The position numbers and the translations under genes are program-made. This document shows, piece after piece, positions 22,740 to 31,603 of a DNA stretch of 33,002 bases. Position 1 is the stretch's first letter; each line of letters opens with the position of its first letter. The DNA is taken from the NCBI GenBank assembly GCA_021372555.1, contig JAJFUI010000263.1:1-33002 (forward strand). Direction: 5' to 3'. A model generated the notes under the pieces. That model was not told the DNA's origin and searched no databases. It saw only the letters and a program-made list of their open reading frames with translations. This DNA comes from Planctomycetaceae bacterium (lineage in GTDB: Bacteria; Planctomycetota; Planctomycetia; Pirellulales; Thermoguttaceae).

Positions 22740-22810
22740 GGAATATTTTAATTGCGGCAGGGGTTCGTCGGGGGTCGCAGGATTCGTTTTTTTGATTGGA
22801 GTTGTCGGTA

Positions 22811-23026
22811 ATGCGAAATGTGTTTGATGCGATTTTGGAGTGCGGGCACGACGAGGACTTTCTGCCCGCGGAAACAGATCAATTCTCGTGCACCGATGCG
22901 CCCGCCGGTTCGCGTGCGAAGATCGATGTGTTGGCCGAGCGGGTATTGCGTGGACAGCCGCTATGGCACCCTAGCGATCGCTCGGACTACAGCGGTCTGA
23001 CCGGAGCGGTGCGGCCTCGCGCATGA
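22811..23026 (+). CDS. small hypothetical protein of planctomycete type
   Basis: The 71-residue protein begins MRNVFDAILECGHDEDFLPA and contains AKIDVLAERVLRGQPLWHPS (about 37-56), a pattern I recall in many short planctomycete proteins (KxxVLAxRxxxGxPLWHPxD). GGAG lies about 9 bases upstream of ATG 22811, and a near-consensus promoter sits 72 bp upstream. There is no signal peptide or membrane segment. The function is unknown. Two strong inverted repeats follow the stop. Confidence 0.72.
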   Translation: MRNVFDAILECGHDEDFLPAETDQFSCTDAPAGSRAKIDVLAERVLRGQPLWHPSDRSDYSGLTGAVRPRA

Positions 23027-23070
23027 GCCTTCGCTCGATTCTTGCGGCATCATGCTGATGCCGGTGGTGG

Positions 23071-23094
23071 CGGTGCCGTCTCTGCACGGCACCG
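23071..23094. repeat. inverted repeat after the 71-residue protein
   Basis: CGGTGCCGT (23071-23079) and ACGGCACCG (23086-23094) are perfect 9-bp arms with a 6-base loop. It is a possible transcript end or dispersed repeat; there is no T-tract. Confidence 0.6.
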
Positions 23095-23123
23095 CTGATG
23101 TCCCCTCGCGGCACAAGTCACAT

Positions 23124-23148
23124 CGGCTGGGGTCTCAATCCCCAGCCG
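23124..23148. repeat. inverted repeat
   Basis: CGGCTGGGG (23124-23132) and CCCCAGCCG (23140-23148) are perfect 9-bp arms with a 7-base loop, 30 bp from the previous hairpin. Confidence 0.6.
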
Positions 23149-23230
23149 AATGCGGGTGATCGCCGCCGTTTGCGCCGTCGAAACACTTTGCGAGTCAGCG
23201 GGCGCCAAGCCGCTATTTGATTGGTGCCTG

Positions 23231-23256
23231 AGTGTGGCCGCTGCGACGGCCGCACT
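23231..23256. repeat. inverted repeat
   Basis: AGTGTGGCCG (23231-23240) and CGGCCGCACT (23247-23256) pair with one mismatch and a 6-base loop. Confidence 0.5.
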
Positions 23257-23290
23257 AGCCTAGGCCGCGCTTTAGTAGGTGTTGAAAGGA

Positions 23291-23328
23291 TGCGTAGGGT
23301 GGAGGCGTGGCGCAAGCCCGCTCTACGC
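23291..23328. repeat. inverted repeat that includes the stop codon of the next minus-strand gene
   Basis: GCGTAG (23292-23297) and CTACGC (23323-23328) bound a GGGTGGAGGC-type unit common in planctomycete intergenic DNA, from memory. The right arm supplies the TAG stop at 23323-23325. Confidence 0.45.
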
Positions 23329-23622
23329 GGCCACCGATGACTCTAGCTGCGGTGGCTCGATCAACTGGGTCTTGATTACCCGCTCGCCCCGCGTCCCGTA
23401 GAACAGGACTTGGTTGCGATCGGTCTCCCAGATCGCGGTGAACTTGGTGGCGCGAGGACCGTGCAAGCAGAAGAAGATGCCGCAGGGCTTGTCGCCCCGT
23501 CGTAAAACGCGCTGAGTTAATGAGAACGCTCCCTCTCGAAGCTCGAAATAGCTGCAGATTGTCGTGTTGACGTAGTCTCGAAGATCGTGAACGGTCTCGA
23601 CCTGCTGAAAACGGGTCAACAT
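23323..23622 (-). CDS. small conserved hypothetical protein
   Basis: The 99-residue protein from ATG 23622 reads MLTRFQQVETVHDLRDYVN, then LTQRVLRRGDKPCGIFFCLH and FTAIWETDRNQVLFYG. I recall this pattern as a planctomycete-specific family without known function. The frame stays open to 23859, but the upstream part is Arg/Ser-rich and lacks family character. A GGGAG site lies about 12 bases upstream of ATG 23622. No signal peptide is seen. The compact beta-rich pattern suggests a small soluble binding domain; this is a guess. Confidence 0.68.
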   Translation of the reverse strand: MLTRFQQVETVHDLRDYVNTTICSYFELREGAFSLTQRVLRRGDKPCGIFFCLHGPRATKFTAIWETDRNQVLFYGTRGERVIKTQLIEPPQLESSVAA

Positions 23623-23913
23623 TTTCGTATGGATCTCCCGGATGCGAGGATGAATCGGTTCGCGGCTTCGGGCAAGCCAGATAAAATAGGTCGAAAATCG
23701 ACAGTGAAAATATCGGCAGAAGAGGGCCAGAAATTCGACCCCCGAAACGGAGGCCCTTTGTCGGGGAGCCGCGATTCTTGAGCGTCTGCTTTCGGCGATA
23801 AGCTGCAATCTGCAAGCAGATACGACGAGTGACGCCCGCTGGACCGGCGATGGCTGCACTTTTGACTAAAGAACCCGGTTGCTGGAACAACCGCGCACGG
23901 CAACACGGCTTTC

Positions 23914-24861
23914 CTATTTTGCTTCTTTGGAGTACGCGGAGAACGCCTCAGACACGCGTCCTTCGCGCTGGTCGCCGCGGTGGAGCAGGACGCGGTAGCG
24001 AAGCGTAAGCGATTCGCCGGAAGAAAGGGTTTTGCCGCCGCCGCTGAGTTTGCCGCTGGTGAAGTCGTTGAGGCAGAAGGGGTTTGCGGCCAGCAGCCCA
24101 TACGGTCGGGCGTGCCAGCGGGTCGGGTATTGGAAGCTGCTCGGGTGGTTCAGGATGGCGATGCCGACCGTCTTGCCCGCCAGCGGTCCGTGGTAATCGA
24201 TCCACTCGGCCGGTTGGCCCCAGGCCGCGTTGTCTATCTGCCCGCGGCTGTTGATCATCTTGCCGCCGAGCTTGGCATCCACGCTGATGGACTCGACCAC
24301 GCGCATGCCGAAGGCACCCTCCTTGGTGTCTCCAAAAGTGACCGGGCCGTCGGTGGCCTTGAGCGCGATATCGACGTCGATCCACCGGGAGTCGCCATCG
24401 GTGTCGAAACGAAAATCGCGATGGTCTTCGCATACCTTGCGGCCGTCCGGGTCGAGCCAGGCGTTCCGGGTGGCAATTATCGCCGGCTTGCCGCTGGCCA
24501 CGCGGGTGAACTCGATGTGCCGGATCGTGCCACACCTGCCTTGCTCAATCCAGAAGTTGACGCCGTTTACCAGGCCATGGCTGAACCATAGCGATCGCTG
24601 GTGCGGATGATCCGTCTTTTCTCCCGCGCGCTTGGCCATTGGATAGTCACGGGTCATTCGCTCGCCGGTCGGACCGATGATAGGCCAAAGGGCGGGCTTT
24701 GTGCCGCAACGGATCAGGTATTCCGTGAACAATTGCCCGTCGATTTTCACCACCACGCGGTCAGCGGATCGCTCGGCGGTGATTTCTGCGGAAAGACAGG
24801 CCGTCGCGCATGAGCAGAAGGCGGCAATGGCGACAAGATATGGAGACGCACGTCGCAGCAT
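23914..24861 (-). CDS. secreted DUF6807 / PmoA-like family protein
   Basis: The 315-residue protein has a signal peptide (about residues 5-25, ASPYLVAIAAFCSCATACLS). The body matches the family often annotated as methane-oxygenase PmoA: DHPHQRSLWFSHGLVNGVNF (84-103), DTKEGAFGMRV and NHPSSFQYPTRWHARPYGL, followed by AANPF. The name is misleading; planctomycetes carry many copies, often near sugar-acting genes, and no methane oxidation is implied. The His pair in HPHQ may bind metal or sugar. ATG 24861 is preferred over an upstream start because the signal peptide then begins the protein; TGGAG lies about 10 bases upstream. The function is unproven. Confidence 0.82.
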   Translation of the reverse strand: MLRRASPYLVAIAAFCSCATACLSAEITAERSADRVVVKIDGQLFTEYLIRCGTKPALWPIIGPTGERMTRDYPMAKRAGEKTDHPHQRSLWFSHGLVNGVNFWIEQGRCGTIRHIEFTRVASGKPAIIATRNAWLDPDGRKVCEDHRDFRFDTDGDSRWIDVDIALKATDGPVTFGDTKEGAFGMRVVESISVDAKLGGKMINSRGQIDNAAWGQPAEWIDYHGPLAGKTVGIAILNHPSSFQYPTRWHARPYGLLAANPFCLNDFTSGKLSGGGKTLSSGESLTLRYRVLLHRGDQREGRVSEAFSAYSKEAK

Positions 24862-24978
24862 GGCAGGCTCCAGAGGCAGGGCGGGAAAACGCGACTCTAT
24901 GGTAGCCGACCGACATGCGCGGGACAACAGCGGGGACAACTAGGGGCCCGGCGCATCGGCGTATTCTTCAAGCTGGCG

Positions 24979-25012
24979 GCCCTCACCCTAGCTTTCTCCC
25001 AAAGGGAGAGTG
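24979..25012. repeat. intergenic dispersed repeat with small hairpin
   Basis: The segment GCCCTCACCCTAGCTTTCTC and the following bases to 25012 belong to a CCCTCACCCTA-type unit known widely in bacterial intergenic DNA. It contains TCTCCC (24995-25000) and GGGAGA (25004-25009) around AAA. Confidence 0.55.
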
Positions 25013-25039
25013 ACGTCGGGGCGGAGGGCTGGCCTTCAG

Positions 25040-25828
25040 CTATCGCAGATCCGCCTTGCGGTATTGATCGAAGCTGACACGCTCGAAGGTGGCCATCTGT
25101 TGCTCCGCGGTCGCGACGCGGTGCAAGTCGGCGGGCTGCAAGGGCCGCACTAGCTTGTGCTCGCTGCGGATCGTGTTTTGCTGATTGCCATCGGACGCCG
25201 ACGAGGAGACCGTCAGCTCGACGAGCGACGCGATCGCTTTCCGCTGGGCCAGTTCCGCGTTCACGGCCATGCGGCCGAATGGCGGCCGTGAGCTGGGAGA
25301 CAGCAGTGTATTGAGCCGGGCGTACCAGTCGGAAAACTCCCGGTACTCATCCACCGCCGCTTGGTTGTCCTGCGTCACGGCGGTCAATCGATAGCTGAGC
25401 AAGGGACTTGTGAGCGTCAGTTCGTTGCCGAGCTGATCAAAACGCACTTGAAAGTTGGGTTTGGCGAGGAATTTTACCAGTGGGTCGGAGCTCTTCCGGG
25501 CGTCCTGCCGCAACCGATCCGTAAATTGACCTACTTCCTCGGTGGTCAGTTCGGCCCGGATTTTCCGACTTGCGTTGAGCAAGATGAACCGTCCGGCCGC
25601 CGCGCCGAAGACGATCGTCTCCGCCGGCGTCTTCATGCAGTCGTAAACCAAGCCGCGGTGGAAGATCGTCGTACTCTCGCACGGTGGCTCGCTGGCGTCC
25701 GCGGCGTACACCGCGTTGTCGATGCGGAAATCGCCGCTGGCGGCGATGTTGGGCGGGTTCGCCTTTTGGCTGGCGTCGGGCGTTGCTGCGAGAACCGCGG
25801 CGACCATCAGGGGATAAAGGCAGCACAT
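25040..25828 (-). CDS. secreted conserved hypothetical protein
   Basis: The 262-residue protein starts at ATG 25828, after GAAGG, with a short hydrophobic signal (CCLYPLMVAAVLAATPDASQ). It contains GDFRIDNAVYAADASEPPCE, STTIFHRGLVYDCM, AAGRFILLNASRKIRAELTT and EYREFSDWYARLNTLL. I recall this set from planctomycete proteins of unknown function. The beta-rich N-terminal half and helical C-terminal half suggest a periplasmic or envelope protein. The frame is open to 25903, but that would place a basic stretch before the signal. The gene lies alone with 178 bp to the PmoA-like gene downstream. Confidence 0.75.
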   Translation of the reverse strand: MCCLYPLMVAAVLAATPDASQKANPPNIAASGDFRIDNAVYAADASEPPCESTTIFHRGLVYDCMKTPAETIVFGAAAGRFILLNASRKIRAELTTEEVGQFTDRLRQDARKSSDPLVKFLAKPNFQVRFDQLGNELTLTSPLLSYRLTAVTQDNQAAVDEYREFSDWYARLNTLLSPSSRPPFGRMAVNAELAQRKAIASLVELTVSSSASDGNQQNTIRSEHKLVRPLQPADLHRVATAEQQMATFERVSFDQYRKADLR

Positions 25829-26156
25829 AGTGACCTTCGGCTCGAACGTATATCGAAAAGTGGCGACAGACTGCGCCGATCGCGAGATGAGACGCCCGAC
25901 CAATGGGCGGCAGAGAATAGCGACGCACGCCCCTTCGTGTAAAGGCGGGAAATCGGTTTGCTGCCAAGAAAAGCCAGGTTTAAGCCACCCATCGTGGTGA
26001 GTTTGTGAGCCTGGCCGATGGCGCGTTGGTCACGCGGCAAGTCGGGACAGACAAGGGGGCTCGAGTTGCAGAATGCTGTTGTAACTGGTCCGCCTTGACG
26101 CGGCGGCGGTGGTACGCTACGCTACGAGTTCACCCTGTTGGCCGTGAGCGGCCCCT
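25829..26156. other. intergenic region upstream of tRNA-Ala
   Basis: No gene is supported. The tRNA-Ala promoter lies at its right end (26095-26123). No other signal was seen. Confidence 0.5.
26095..26123 (+). promoter_or_regulatory. promoter of tRNA-Ala
   Basis: TTGACG (26095-26100) and TACGCT (26118-26123) are 17 bp apart and lie 34 bp before the tRNA. Confidence 0.5.
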
Positions 26157-26229
26157 GGGGGATTAGCTCAGTTGGGAGAGCGTCTGGATGGCATCCAGAA
26201 GGTCAGGGGTTCGAGCCCCCTATCCTCCA
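26157..26229 (+). tRNA. tRNA-Ala (anticodon GGC)
   Basis: The 73-nt cloverleaf has acceptor GGGGGAT/ATCCTCC with the alanine identity pair G3-U70, D-stem GCTC/GAGC, anticodon loop ATGGCAT (GGC), T-loop TTCGAGC and discriminator A. CCA is not encoded. Canonical D- and T-loops contrast with the tRNA-Phe of this window. Confidence 0.96.
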
Positions 26230-26368
26230 CTTCCTTCTTTCGGGCAGTAGCAAAAAGCCGTGATCGAAAGCCGCGCCGGTCGGCCAGGCGCGACCCTCGG
26301 TTGCGGCTTTATGTCCAGGCATTCTCGGCCGCCCTCACCGCACCACGCATCGAGTCTAGGAGAGTTCC

Positions 26369-27661
26369 ATGGATTGGAATAGTTACGTACGAGTTAGCGC
26401 CCTGATGTTCCTCGAGTTCGCGGTGTGGGGCGCGTGGATGCCGGTGCTTGCGTTGCGGCTGCTGGGTCCGCTCAAGCTGAACGGGAAGCAGACCGGCTGG
26501 ATCTACGCCACGTTCCCGTTGGCCAGCATTTTCTCTCCGCTCGTTGCGGGCTACCTGGCTGACAAATGCGTCAATGCGGAATGGGTCATCATGGGCGCGC
26601 ACATCGCAGGCGCGGTCCTGATGTTCATTGCCGCGAAGCAGACGAAATTCTGGGGCATGTTTTGGACCATGCTCCTGTACTCGGTCTTCTACACGGCGAC
26701 GATTCCGTTGGTCGCGAAGGTCCTCTACGCGAACCAATCTGTTGCGAAGATCGACACCTGGGTATGGGTGTGGGCTCCTGTATCTTGGGCCGTGATCGGT
26801 TATTTTCTCACCGGCATGCGTCAGTTGCGGAAGATCGGTGGCGACGGGCCTGACAGCTTGTATCTCGCCGCCATTCTTTCTGTGGCGATGGCCCTGGTTT
26901 GCCTTGTTCAGCCGGCAACGCCGCACCAGGCCGCAGCGGCGACGGCTGGCGCCCAGATCGTGGCCAACCCCATGGTGGCAGCGTTCGGCATGTTGAGCAA
27001 TTCGAACTACTTGCTCTTCATGCTGCTCCAGCTCGTTGTGTCCGGAATGATGCAGTTCTATTTCCTCGGCACTGGGCAATTCATGCAGGATCGCGGGGTC
27101 AGCGGAAAGAACGTCTCCGCGGCAATGGGGATGGCGCAGGTCGTTCAGGCGGCCGCCACCATTCTGTTGCTTGAGCCGCTAATCGGGCTGGCCCCGAAAC
27201 TCGGGTTCGCACAATACGAGGGATACCGCTGGACCTTTGCCACGGGCGCCCTCTGCTGGACCGTTCTCTTCGCGACGTACCTGCTGAGCAGACGGAGCCT
27301 TGGCGTCATCCTAATTCAGAGCTTCCACGGCTTCGCCTACGTGTTCTTCATCATCGCCGGCCAAAAGTTCGTCGGATTGGTCGCGCCAGGCGAAATCCAG
27401 GGATCGGCGTTGTCGCTGCTAGCTATTGCCACCAACGGCATCGGGCTGTTCGTTGGCACCCAGTTGGCCGGCTTCGCCATGCAAAAGAATTCGGTCGGCG
27501 GGAAGTTCCAATGGTCCAAGATTTGGAGTGTCCCGCTGGTAATCACCCTGGCGGGGGCGCTACTTTTCGCGGTCGCGTTTAAGGCACCTGCCCCATCCGC
27601 ATTCCAGCCGGCCAAGCCGCACGCGCAGAAGGCCGTTGCCACCGAGCACGGTCATCGTTGA
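26369..27661 (+). CDS. MFS nucleoside permease (nucleoside:H+ symporter family)
   Basis: The 430-residue inner-membrane carrier has twelve predicted hydrophobic segments. Early motifs VRVSALMFLEFAVWGAWMPV and FPLASIFSPLVAGYLADK fit the NupG/XapB branch of the major facilitator superfamily, which imports nucleosides with protons. Further matches are FYTATIPLVAKVLYAN and LIQSFHGFAYVFFIIAGQKF in the second half. The C-terminus is a polar tail (KPHAQKAVATEHGHR). AGGAG lies 7 bases before ATG 26369. It follows tRNA-Ala by 139 bp, a gap with an interrupted inverted repeat (AAAGCCGC 26267, GCGGCTTT 26303) that may end the tRNA transcript. The substrate is inferred from family. Confidence 0.88.
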   Translation: MDWNSYVRVSALMFLEFAVWGAWMPVLALRLLGPLKLNGKQTGWIYATFPLASIFSPLVAGYLADKCVNAEWVIMGAHIAGAVLMFIAAKQTKFWGMFWTMLLYSVFYTATIPLVAKVLYANQSVAKIDTWVWVWAPVSWAVIGYFLTGMRQLRKIGGDGPDSLYLAAILSVAMALVCLVQPATPHQAAAATAGAQIVANPMVAAFGMLSNSNYLLFMLLQLVVSGMMQFYFLGTGQFMQDRGVSGKNVSAAMGMAQVVQAAATILLLEPLIGLAPKLGFAQYEGYRWTFATGALCWTVLFATYLLSRRSLGVILIQSFHGFAYVFFIIAGQKFVGLVAPGEIQGSALSLLAIATNGIGLFVGTQLAGFAMQKNSVGGKFQWSKIWSVPLVITLAGALLFAVAFKAPAPSAFQPAKPHAQKAVATEHGHR

Positions 27662-27830
27662 TCGAGCCAAAGTCGTGGCGTCATAAGCTCGAAACGCCTT
27701 TGCCGGGCGAGTGCGCAGGCTGACGTCGGCGGCGCTTGCTCCGGGCTTGTATCTTACATCGCGATTCCCGGATGCCAACCGGTGATAGCCGTGGCTTCGA
27801 TGCGTCTCTTCGCGCCTGGGTGGCCATCAT

Positions 27831-27859
27831 TTGACCACATGCCTCTCGGGGGTAATAAT
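27831..27859 (+). promoter_or_regulatory. promoter of acs
   Basis: TTGACC (27831-27836) and AATAAT (27854-27859), both 5 of 6 to consensus, have a 17-bp spacer. The acs ATG is 78 bp downstream. Confidence 0.6.
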
Positions 27860-27937
27860 GCCGCGGTCTGTGGACTGGCGTAGCGCCGGCGGGCCGGTCG
27901 CGGTCACTTCTCTCCCTACTAATCTGGAGGGCGTCCG

Positions 27938-29893
27938 ATGGCAGAGGCACATGCCGGGATCGTCAACGTCATGAAAGAAGGCCGCCTGTTCCCGCCACCG
28001 CGCGAGTTCGCCGCCAAGGCCCGCATCGGCTCGCTGGAGCAATACGAGACGCTCTGGAAAGAGGCCGCTGGCGACCTGGAGGGCTTTTGGGGCAAGATGG
28101 GCCGCGAGATACATTGGTTCCGACCGTACTCGAAGGTTCTTCAATGGAATGAGCCATTCGCCAAGTGGTTCGTCGACGGCGAGACCAACGTCTCGTACAA
28201 CTGCCTCGACGTCCATCTGAAGACGCACCGCCGCAACAAGGCGGCCATCATTTGGGAAGGCGAGCCGGGCGATGTCCGCGTCTACACCTACGAAATGCTT
28301 CACCGCGAGGTGTGCAAGTTCGCCAATGTGCTGAAGACGCTCGGCATCAAGAAGGGGGACGTCGTGACGATGTATATGCCGATGGTGCCCGAGTTGGCCA
28401 TCGCCATGTTGGCCTGCGCCCGAATCGGCGCGGTTCACTGCGTAATCTTCGGCGGGTTCGCCGCCGAGGCCATCGCCGATCGAAACAACGACGCGAAGGC
28501 GAAACTAATCATCACGGCCGACGCCAGTTGGCGCCGCGGCAAGCAGATTCCGTTGAAGGCCAATGTCGACGCCGCCGTCGCGAAGTCGCCGACCATCGAG
28601 AAGTGCATCGTCTACAGGCGGACGGGGGCCGACGTGCCGATGCAGCCGGACTTTGACTATTGGTGGGATGAACTAATGGCCGATGCATCGACCGATTGCC
28701 CGCCGGAGCCGATGGACAGCGAGGCTCCGCTCTTCATCCTCTACACCAGCGGCTCGACGGGAAAGCCCAAGGGCGTGAAGCACACGACCGGCGGTTACAA
28801 TCTTTACGCGAAGAAGACGACCGAGTGGGTGTTCGATGTTCGCGACGAAGACGTCTACTGGTGCACGGCCGACATTGGCTGGATCACTGGCCACACCTAC
28901 GTCGTCTACGGTCCGCTGAGCGCCGGCGCGACGAGCTTGATCTACGAAGGCGCGCCTGACACGCCACACCAAGGCCGCTGGTGGGAATTGATCGAGAAGT
29001 ACAGAGTGAACATTCTTTATACGGCCCCGACCGCGATTCGCACGTTCATCAAATGGGGTGATGAGTGGGTCGACAAGTACGACATATCGAGCCTCCGTTT
29101 GTTGGGCACCGTCGGCGAGGGAATCAACCCGGAGGCGTGGATGTGGTATCACCGCAAGATCGGCGGCGGCCGCTGCCCGATCGTCGACACGTGGTGGCAG
29201 ACGGAGACCGGCGGAATCATGATGACCCCGCTGCCTGGGGCAACGCCCACCAAGCCGGGAAGCTGCACGAAACCGCTGCCGGGGATAATGCCGGAAATTG
29301 TCGGCGAGGACCGCAAGCCGGTGCCGGTCGGCGCTGGGGGGTGGCTGACGATCACGCAACCGTGGCCCGGCATGTTGCGCGGCATTTGGGGTGACGACGA
29401 ACGGTACAAGATGCAGTACTGGAGCGACGTGCCCCACAAGTACCTTTGCGGCGACAATGCGCGATGCGATGAAGACGGCTACTACTGGATCATGGGCCGG
29501 ATCGATGACGTGCTGAACGTCTCCGGCCATCGGCTCAGTACGATCGAGGTCGAAAGCGCGCTGGTCAGTCACGAAGCGGTTGCCGAGGCTGCGGCCGTCG
29601 GCCGGCCGCACGAGATCAAGGGCGAAGCCGTAGCGGTGTTCGTCACCTTGGCCACAGGGTTCGAAGCGTCCGAAGATTTGCGCAAGGCGTTGAAAGATCA
29701 CGTTCGCCAGGAGATCGGGGCCCTGGCGGTGCCGGACGAAATCCATTTCACGGCCGCACTGCCCAAGACCCGCAGCGGCAAGATTATGCGTCGCCTATTG
29801 CGAGACATTGCCGCCGGCCGGGAGACGGTTGGCGACACGTCGACGCTGGAAGACTACAGCGTGCTGGCGCGGCTGCGGACCGCGGAAGAGTAG
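27938..29893 (+). CDS. acs: acetyl-CoA synthetase (AMP-forming)
   Basis: Acs activates acetate with ATP to acetyl-AMP and then acetyl-CoA. The 651 residues equal the usual length. Motifs: P-loop [10 protein letters not shown] (270-279), the acetate-pocket region [10 protein letters not shown] (417-426), the hinge region [13 protein letters not shown] (520-532) and TRSGKIMRR (611-619). Lysine 615 of that last motif is the residue acetylated in bacterial Acs regulation. The start ATG 27938 has a GGAGGGC ribosome binding site, and a near-consensus promoter lies upstream. No acetyltransferase or deacetylase gene is in the window. Cytosolic acetate scavenging is the likely role. Confidence 0.96.
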   Translation: MAEAHAGIVNVMKEGRLFPPPREFAAKARIGSLEQYETLWKEAAGDLEGFWGKMGREIHWFRPYSKVLQWNEPFAKWFVDGETNVSYNCLDVHLKTHRRNKAAIIWEGEPGDVRVYTYEMLHREVCKFANVLKTLGIKKGDVVTMYMPMVPELAIAMLACARIGAVHCVIFGGFAAEAIADRNNDAKAKLIITADASWRRGKQIPLKANVDAAVAKSPTIEKCIVYRRTGADVPMQPDFDYWWDELMADASTDCPPEPMDSEAPLFILYTSGSTGKPKGVKHTTGGYNLYAKKTTEWVFDVRDEDVYWCTADIGWITGHTYVVYGPLSAGATSLIYEGAPDTPHQGRWWELIEKYRVNILYTAPTAIRTFIKWGDEWVDKYDISSLRLLGTVGEGINPEAWMWYHRKIGGGRCPIVDTWWQTETGGIMMTPLPGATPTKPGSCTKPLPGIMPEIVGEDRKPVPVGAGGWLTITQPWPGMLRGIWGDDERYKMQYWSDVPHKYLCGDNARCDEDGYYWIMGRIDDVLNVSGHRLSTIEVESALVSHEAVAEAAAVGRPHEIKGEAVAVFVTLATGFEASEDLRKALKDHVRQEIGALAVPDEIHFTAALPKTRSGKIMRRLLRDIAAGRETVGDTSTLEDYSVLARLRTAEE

Positions 29894-30058
29894 GGCCTCC
29901 TTGCGTTTCTTTGAAATTCGCCGCGTATTGGCCGGCGTCGCGTTCGATTTCAGCGGTTAGCCAGAGAACGCAACGAATGTAAGGGTTGGCGGACGCGATC
30001 TCATTCCTTACCGTCTATGTGCCCCTTGCGGTTATCTTTGCCCAGGCGTCAACTTGCG

Positions 30059-30087
30059 CTAGCACGGCCCCGCGCCCGAGGTATAAT
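30059..30087 (+). promoter_or_regulatory. promoter of the COG2403 gene
   Basis: A perfect -10 TATAAT (30082-30087) has CTAGCA (3 of 6) 17 bp upstream. The start codon is 45 bp downstream. Confidence 0.55.
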
Positions 30088-30132
30088 TGCCGAGTGTTCC
30101 GTTGGGTGAACCATTTGCCGGGAGCTGTAATC

Positions 30133-31455
30133 GTGGCGAAAAAGCGAGTAATTATCGCCGGCGCGGCCGGACGGGATTTTCACAACTTCAACACGTACTA
30201 CCGCGATAACCCGGCGTACGAAGTCGTGGCGTTCACCGCCACGCAGATTCCCGACATCGATCAACGCACGTATCCGCCCTCGCTGGCAGGCAAGCTTTAC
30301 CCGCAGGGAATCCCGATCTGGGAAGAGGCCCGCATCGGCGAGTTGATCGAAAAGTATGACGTCGACGAGGTGGTTTTTGCCTACAGCGATGTTCCCTACG
30401 GGCACGTCATGTCGATGTCGGCGCTGGTCACGGCCAAAGGGGCGAACTTCGTGCTGATGGGTCACAAGACCACGATGCTGAAGGCCGACAGGCCGGTGAT
30501 TTCGGTGTGCGCGGTGCGGACCGGCTGCGGCAAGTCGCAGACGACGCGCTACATCTACGATATCCTGAAGAAGCACAACAAGAAGGTCGTGGCCATCCGG
30601 CACCCGATGCCGTACGGCGATCTCGACGCGCAAAAGGTGCAGCGGTTTGCCGAACTCGAAGATCTGCGGCGGCATCAATGCACCATCGAGGAAATGGAGG
30701 AGTACGAGCCGCACATCGTTGCGGGCAACGTCGTCTACTCGGGCGTGGATTACGCGGCGATTCTCCGCGAAGCCCTTGATCGCGACAATCCGGACGTCAT
30801 CCTCTTTGACGGCGGGAACAACGACATGCCGTTCTATGATGCGCAACTCAAGGTCGTCGTCGTCGATCCACTTCGCGCCGGCCACGAGGTCGCCTATTAT
30901 CCCGGCGAGGCGAATCTACGGATGGCCGACGTCGTGGTGATTAACAAGATGGACTCCGCCAGCCCCGAACAGTTGGAGATCGTCCGGGCGAACATCCGGC
31001 GTCTGGCCCCGAAGGCGACTGTGGTGGAAGCCGACTCGGAACTCAAGACCGACGGCGACATTCGCGGCAAGCGAGTCTTGGTGATCGAGGATGGCCCGAC
31101 GCTGACGCACGGAGAAATGCGGTTTGGCGCCGCGATGATCGCCGCCCAGCGGTTTGGCGCGGCGGAAGTCGTCGAACCGCGTTCCAAAGCCGTCGGCAAG
31201 CTGGCCGAGACGTACCGCAAATATCCCAACATCGGCTTCGGCATCTTGCCGGCGATGGGCTACTCCGAGCAGCAGAAACGCGATCTGCAGTCCACGATCA
31301 ACGCCATCGATGCCGACGTGATCCTGAGCGGAACGCCGATCGACCTGACACGCATCGTCTCGGTCAACAAGCCCGTGGTTCGCGTGAGCTACGAGCTGAA
31401 GCCCCGCGAAACGAGCCTCGGCTTGCTGGAAAAGGCCGTCGAAGGCATACTGTAG
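30133..31455 (+). CDS. cyclic 2,3-diphosphoglycerate synthase homologue (COG2403 P-loop protein)
   Basis: The 440-residue protein has an N-terminal Rossmann-like part (RVIIAGAAGRDFHNFN, 5-20) and a P-loop, VRTGCGKSQT (128-137). It also has FDGGNNDMPF (225-234) and an NKMD (271-274) that resembles a GTPase G4 motif. The archaeal homologue of Methanothermus makes cyclic 2,3-diphosphoglycerate, a thermoprotectant, from 2,3-bisphosphoglycerate with ATP. In a bacterium with no sign of thermophily that role is doubtful. I chose GTG 30133 because GGAGCTG precedes it and VIIAGAAGRD then starts the protein. A CtlX-like hydrolase follows after 148 bp, so a role in arginine or citrulline breakdown is possible. 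Confidence 0.85.
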   Translation: MAKKRVIIAGAAGRDFHNFNTYYRDNPAYEVVAFTATQIPDIDQRTYPPSLAGKLYPQGIPIWEEARIGELIEKYDVDEVVFAYSDVPYGHVMSMSALVTAKGANFVLMGHKTTMLKADRPVISVCAVRTGCGKSQTTRYIYDILKKHNKKVVAIRHPMPYGDLDAQKVQRFAELEDLRRHQCTIEEMEEYEPHIVAGNVVYSGVDYAAILREALDRDNPDVILFDGGNNDMPFYDAQLKVVVVDPLRAGHEVAYYPGEANLRMADVVVINKMDSASPEQLEIVRANIRRLAPKATVVEADSELKTDGDIRGKRVLVIEDGPTLTHGEMRFGAAMIAAQRFGAAEVVEPRSKAVGKLAETYRKYPNIGFGILPAMGYSEQQKRDLQSTINAIDADVILSGTPIDLTRIVSVNKPVVRVSYELKPRETSLGLLEKAVEGIL

Positions 31456-31603
31456 TCCATACCCCCGCCCGCGGGAAAGAGACTGGGGTGGATGCTCAGT
31501 CCGCCGCGATCATTCGCAACGAAGCGTGCCCAAGGACGGTGCGGTGGCGGGCGAAGCAAACCACTCAGCGTTCCACGGTCAACTGTTCGAGTAAGCAAGA
31601 CTC

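Noticed and set aside
23914..24861. True methane oxygenase subunit
   Set aside because: The PmoA label is a database name for a soluble secreted family; the product has a signal peptide and no membrane helices of a particulate monooxygenase.
28673..29746. 357-residue minus-strand frame inside acs
   Set aside because: It is antisense to a complete acetyl-CoA synthetase and has no family match or ribosome binding site.
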